Below, one piece after another: positions 4,725 through 7,663 of a stretch of 7,663 nt of DNA. The position numbers and the translations under genes were made by a program. The notes under the pieces are model-generated. The model ran no database searches. It saw nothing but the letters and a program-made list of their open reading frames with translations, and was not told where the DNA came from. Origin of the DNA: Nitrospirota bacterium (lineage in GTDB: Bacteria; Nitrospirota; JACRHJ01); the NCBI GenBank assembly GCA_027328825.1, contig DAHWTK010000084.1:1-7663 (forward strand), in the 5' to 3' direction. The stretch's first letter is position 1, and every line of letters begins with the position of its first letter.

Positions 4725-4753
4725 TTGAAACACGGCATCCTTTCTGATAAAAT
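4725..4753 (+). promoter_or_regulatory. Promoter giving a probably leaderless permease mRNA
   Basis: TTGAAA (4725-4730), 17-base spacer, TAAAAT (4748-4753). The start of transcription is expected about 7 bases after the -10, i.e. at or next to 4760, the A of the permease ATG. The -35 lies in the loop of an inverted repeat, TGCCG 4719-4723 and CGGCA 4733-4737, a possible operator. Confidence 0.6.
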
Positions 4754-4759
4754 CTACCA

Positions 4760-5731
4760 ATGTTCAGGTATATCGTCCGCCGCTTTTTTATGATGGTGCC
4801 GCTCCTTTTCGGCATAAGCATAATTACGTTCGCCGTCATACACCTGGCCCCCGGAAACCCGGTGGAGGTTGCTGCGGAAATGAACCCGAGGGTTTCCGCC
4901 GAAGCACTGGCAAACCTCCGGAGACTCTACGGCCTGGACAAACCGCTCTATGTCCAGTATGCCGACTGGGTGGCGCGGCTCGCGAGGTTGGATTTCGGTA
5001 AATCCTTTATCGACGGCAGGCCGGTGTTGGACAAGCTGCTGGAGCGCCTTCCGGTTACCTTGACCATCAACGCCCTGGAGATTATCGCCGCGTTCCTCAT
5101 AGCGGTGCCGCTGGGAATAATGTCGGCCCTGAAGAGGAATACGCTGGCGGACAAGGTTACGACCGTGACCGTCTTTCTCGGTTTTTCCATGCCGGGTTTC
5201 TGGTTCGCCCTTCTGCTCATGATCCTCTTCGGCGTGCAGCTCGGCTGGCTGCCAATATCCGGCCTGAGATCGCTCGACTCCGAGCACTGGGGATTTTTTG
5301 CTCGTCTTGCGGATTATTTGCGGCACATCGTCCTCATAGTATTTATAGGCGCGTTCGGAAGCCTCGCCGGATTTTCGAGGTATATGCGTTCCAGTATGCT
5401 GGAGGTAATCAGCCAGGATTATATCCGCACGGCAAGGGCAAAGGGCTTAAAGGAGCATGACGTAATATACAGGCACGCGCTCCGTAACGCCCTCATGTCC
5501 ATCATTACCATCATGGGCCTGTCTGTTCCCGCCATCATAGGCGGAAGCGTTATCCTCGAGTCGATTTTCGCAATCCCCGGCATGGGCCAGCTCTTCTGGC
5601 AGGCCGTAATCGCGCGCGATTATCCACTGATAATGGGCGACCTCGTCTTCGTCTCCTTCCTTACCCTGCTGGGGAACATGCTGGCAGATATTGCCTACGC
5701 AATGGCGGACCCCAGGGTAAGAGTAGGATAA
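4760..5731 (+). CDS. ABC transporter permease, DppB/OppB family
   Basis: 323 residues, full length for the dipeptide/oligopeptide/nickel ABC permease family, an inner-membrane channel subunit. The N-terminus MFRYIVRRFFMMVPLL with following HLAPGNP is the family's standard start, which fixes ATG 4760 even though no Shine-Dalgarno sequence precedes it. About six membrane spans are visible (near 9-30, 101-122, 135-157, 188-206, 245-268, 290-314). The cytoplasmic EAA-type loop that docks the ATPase is at about 221-244 (YIRTARAKGL...RHALRNA), and the family motif ESIFAIPGMGQLFW is at 267-280. Such permeases work with a DppC-type permease, one or two ATPases and a binding protein; none is in the window, so this is an orphan unless partners lie elsewhere. 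The substrate (peptide, nickel, other) cannot be told from the sequence. It has its own promoter and is likely monocistronic. Confidence 0.93.
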   Translation: MFRYIVRRFFMMVPLLFGISIITFAVIHLAPGNPVEVAAEMNPRVSAEALANLRRLYGLDKPLYVQYADWVARLARLDFGKSFIDGRPVLDKLLERLPVTLTINALEIIAAFLIAVPLGIMSALKRNTLADKVTTVTVFLGFSMPGFWFALLLMILFGVQLGWLPISGLRSLDSEHWGFFARLADYLRHIVLIVFIGAFGSLAGFSRYMRSSMLEVISQDYIRTARAKGLKEHDVIYRHALRNALMSIITIMGLSVPAIIGGSVILESIFAIPGMGQLFWQAVIARDYPLIMGDLVFVSFLTLLGNMLADIAYAMADPRVRVG

Positions 5732-5746
5732 AACCCCTTTATTTTC

Positions 5747-5774
5747 TTGACTCTCGGCCCGCTGCCGGTATAAT
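5747..5774 (+). promoter_or_regulatory. Promoter of the lipoprotein-nadB unit
   Basis: TTGACT (5747-5752), 16-base spacer, TATAAT (5769-5774). Predicted start near 5781, a leader of about 45 bases before the lipoprotein ATG at 5826. It begins 15 bases after the permease stop, which argues that this pair is not just the tail of the permease transcript. Confidence 0.7.
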
Positions 5775-5825
5775 CTGTTAGTCTGAAATATAAGCCCCAC
5801 GTCCATGATTCGGAGGCCCTTTTCG

Positions 5826-6284
5826 ATGAAATACGCTAGGTTTTTTATCATTTTCTCGTCCGTCGTTCTGCTTGTGTCCGCCTGCGCGAAGAAGCAGATA
5901 ATAAAGCCTTCGGAGGAGTCCCTGAAGGCTACCCGCGCGCTTTCCGCCTTTGCAAAAATGGAAGCGGCCTACAAGGCCCGGAACCTTGACGGCACCTTAG
6001 ACGGCGTCTCGCACGACTTCAAAAAGAGCTATGCGGATTTTGAAAGCGTCCTCAGGAAGGACATGGACATCTATCCGGAAGTCAGCCTGGATATAAACAC
6101 CGACAGGGTGGTAGAAACCGGCAACCGGGTGGAAGTGGTATTCCACTGGTTCGGGACCTGGACGGACAAAGGAGGCGGCTCTCACGAGGCACGCGGGAAC
6201 TGCACGTATATCTTTCAGGATACCGGAAGTTCCATGGTTTTGATTGATTACACAGGCGATTCTCCCTTCGGGGTTGCAAGGTAG
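5826..6284 (+). CDS. Small lipoprotein with NTF2-like domain
   Basis: 152 residues from ATG 5826. This start is preferred over the in-frame ATG at 5805 because GGAGG (5811-5815) lies 10 bases upstream and because it places the signal peptide at residue 1. The signal peptide ends in the lipobox V17-S18-A19-C20, so C20 should be lipidated and the protein tethered to a membrane. The mature part has a helix with KMEAAYKARNLDGTLDGV, then LRKDMDIYPEV and beta strands (RVVETGNRVEVVFHWFGTW, NCTYIFQDTG, MVLIDYTGDSPFG), the alpha-then-curved-sheet order of NTF2-like/SnoaL-like folds, which bind small ligands or act as structural parts. No catalytic residues can be assigned. nadB starts 4 bases after its stop, so the two are very probably co-transcribed, with no obvious functional link. 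Confidence 0.85.
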   Translation: MKYARFFIIFSSVVLLVSACAKKQIIKPSEESLKATRALSAFAKMEAAYKARNLDGTLDGVSHDFKKSYADFESVLRKDMDIYPEVSLDINTDRVVETGNRVEVVFHWFGTWTDKGGGSHEARGNCTYIFQDTGSSMVLIDYTGDSPFGVAR

Positions 6285-6288
6285 GGAA

Positions 6289-7663
6289 TTGGAAATCACA
6301 TCCGGGGCCATCTCCACCGACTATATCGTAATAGGTTCAGGCGTTGCAGGGCTTCGCGCGGCGATAGAGCTCTCCAGGGCGGGGAAGGTCCTGGTTATCA
6401 CCAAGGACAGGGCCACGGAGTCCTCCACGGAATACGCGCAGGGCGGAGTGGCCGTCGCGCTCTCAGACGAAGACGAAATCGGTTTTCACTTAAAGGACAC
6501 CATCGCCGCGGGCGACGGCCTGTGCAATGAGGAGAACGTCCGCATACTCGTTACCGAGGGGCCTGAGCGCATACGCGAGCTCATATCCTGGGGCGCGCAG
6601 TTCGACCGCGAGGGAGGCCGCTCCGGCGGCGTAAAACTCGCCTTCACGCGCGAGGCCGCGCACAGCAAGAGGCGTATACTGCACGCCAACGGCGACTCCA
6701 CCGGCAGAGAGATAGAACGCGCCCTTCTTGCCAAGGTCAAGGCGACCGAGAACATAAAAAAATACGACTATTCCATCACGGTAGACCTTATCGTGAGAGA
6801 CGGGCAGGCCGAGGGGGCGCTCGTCTGGCGGGAGCGCGAGAAAAAGCTTACTGCGATTTACGCGAAGGCGATTGTGCTCGCCACAGGCGGCCTGGGGCAG
6901 ATATTTCAGCGGACGACCAACCCGGAGGTCGCAACGGGCGACGGTTTCGCCATAGCGTACCGGGCCGGGGCGGCGCTTACGGACATGGAGTTCGTTCAGT
7001 TCCATCCGACGTCGCTGTACGTGCCGCGCGCGCCGCAGTTCCTCCTTTCGGAGGCAATGCGCGGAGAAGGGGCGCTCCTTGTGAATGTCAGGGGCGAACG
7101 CTTCATGCCCGCCTATCACGCCAGGGCGGAGCTTGCCCCGAGGGACGTTGTCTCGAGGGCGATAGTCTCGGAGATGCTCAAGACCAAATCCGAGCACGTA
7201 TATCTCGACCTCCGGCATCTCGACCCCGGTTTCGTGAGATACAGATTCCCGCGGATTTATTCCACCTGTCTTAAGTTCGACATAGACATAACAGAGGATA
7301 TGATACCGGTCTCGCCCGCCGCTCACTACATGATGGGCGGGGTATGGACGGACAAGGACGGCGGGACGGACATGCCGGGACTGTATGCCGCCGGAGAGGT
7401 CGCCTGCACCGGCGTCCACGGGGCGAACCGCCTCGCAAGCAATTCGCTTCTGGAAGGCATTGTCTTCGGGGCGCGGGCGGGCATTGCCGCCGCCGCGCAC
7501 GGACTTAAAAAACCTATCCCCAGAAAGGACTCCATTACATACATGGCGGCGGACGCGGCAAAGGGCGACCTGCTGAAAATAAGGAGCCAGCTAAGGAGGC
7601 TAATGTGGGGAGACGTGGGTATCATCAGGAGCGGAGAGTCCCTCCGGCGCGCAATAGACACAA
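6289..7663 (+). CDS. nadB: L-aspartate oxidase NadB (3' end cut by window)
   Basis: 458 residues are visible; the family usually has about 510-540, so the C-terminal helical part is missing. NadB is a cytoplasmic FAD enzyme oxidising L-aspartate to iminoaspartate, the first step of de novo NAD synthesis, which NadA then uses. Seen in order: dinucleotide-binding GSGVAG at 16-21, TEYAQGGVAVA at 47-57 (NadB FAD motif), FTREAAHSKRRILHA at 119-133, DSTGREI, VLATGGLG at 196-203, FVQFHPTSL at 235-243, SEAMRGEGALLVN, ELAPRDVVSRAI at 281-292, AHYMMGGV at 345-352 and AAGEVACTGVHGANRLASNSLLEG at 367-390 region. These hold the conserved Glu, His and Arg of the succinate dehydrogenase/fumarate reductase flavoprotein fold; the E(A/G)xHSxRRI pattern separates NadB from the dehydrogenases. 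The start is TTG 6289 with AAGG 7 bases upstream; an in-frame TTG at 6274 is less likely. Confidence 0.95.
   Translation, partial: MEITSGAISTDYIVIGSGVAGLRAAIELSRAGKVLVITKDRATESSTEYAQGGVAVALSDEDEIGFHLKDTIAAGDGLCNEENVRILVTEGPERIRELISWGAQFDREGGRSGGVKLAFTREAAHSKRRILHANGDSTGREIERALLAKVKATENIKKYDYSITVDLIVRDGQAEGALVWREREKKLTAIYAKAIVLATGGLGQIFQRTTNPEVATGDGFAIAYRAGAALTDMEFVQFHPTSLYVPRAPQFLLSEAMRGEGALLVNVRGERFMPAYHARAELAPRDVVSRAIVSEMLKTKSEHVYLDLRHLDPGFVRYRFPRIYSTCLKFDIDITEDMIPVSPAAHYMMGGVWTDKDGGTDMPGLYAAGEVACTGVHGANRLASNSLLEGIVFGARAGIAAAAHGLKKPIPRKDSITYMAADAAKGDLLKIRSQLRRLMWGDVGIIRSGESLRRAIDT

Noticed and set aside
4754..5326. 190-residue minus-strand open frame opposite the permease
   Set aside because: The permease is certain; this frame is a charged, Arg/Gln/His-rich shadow.
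5714..5740. Terminator after the permease gene
   Set aside because: GGGT/ACCC gives only four base pairs with a 14-base loop; the T-rich stretch after it is not enough to support a call.
5805..5825. Upstream ATG for the lipoprotein
   Set aside because: Its extra seven residues precede a normal lipoprotein signal peptide, and GGAGG is placed for ATG 5826.
6490..7500. 336-residue minus-strand open frame opposite nadB
   Set aside because: The plus strand encodes unmistakable NadB motifs; the opposite frame is a shadow of GC-rich codons with no recognisable domain.

Overview
The window looks like chromosomal DNA of a Gram-negative bacterium. Pointers are Sec signal peptides, a lipobox lipoprotein, an ECF sigma factor with a membrane-anchored zinc anti-sigma factor, and a DUF3106-like secreted protein. 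Most genes use AGG (Arg) and ATA (Ile) freely. Together with the DUF3106 module this would fit a Desulfobacterota- or Nitrospirota-like lineage, but no phylogenetic marker is complete enough to prove it, so the taxonomy is a weak inference.

Layout. Bases 1-423: the tail of an unidentified gene, coupled by an ATGA overlap to a small protein with a CCHC zinc-knuckle-like head and a Lys/Ala tail. Bases 424-803: no gene, only hairpins and an inverted repeat. Bases 804-3061: a sigma70-type promoter (TTGAAG-N17-TATAAT) followed by an apparent three-gene operon: ECF sigma factor, overlapping zinc-finger anti-sigma factor, and a basic exported protein built of seven exact 18-residue repeats. Bases 3064-3564 (minus): a small exported protein of unknown function, converging on the operon with 2 bases between stop codons. 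Bases 3565-3946: a regulatory intergenic region with two promoters facing each other, a dyad between their predicted start points, and a third promoter behind a 25-base pure A/T tract. Bases 3947-4681: a PHP-domain metal-dependent phosphoesterase starting with TTG. Bases 4760-5731: a lone DppB/OppB-type ABC permease whose promoter puts transcription start on or next to the ATG, so the mRNA is probably leaderless. Bases 5826-7663: a small NTF2-like lipoprotein followed after 4 bases by nadB (L-aspartate oxidase), which runs off the right edge; a TTGACT-N16-TATAAT promoter precedes the pair.

How they fit together. The sigma/anti-sigma/repeat-protein set reads as an envelope-sensing module. NadB is housekeeping NAD biosynthesis and the permease belongs to a peptide/nickel-type importer whose other subunits are not here. 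The most unusual items are the zinc-knuckle/lysine-tail protein, the exact 18-residue repeat protein beside its sigma factor, the face-to-face promoters and the leaderless permease. No CRISPR array, tRNA, rRNA, intact insertion sequence or phage gene was seen.
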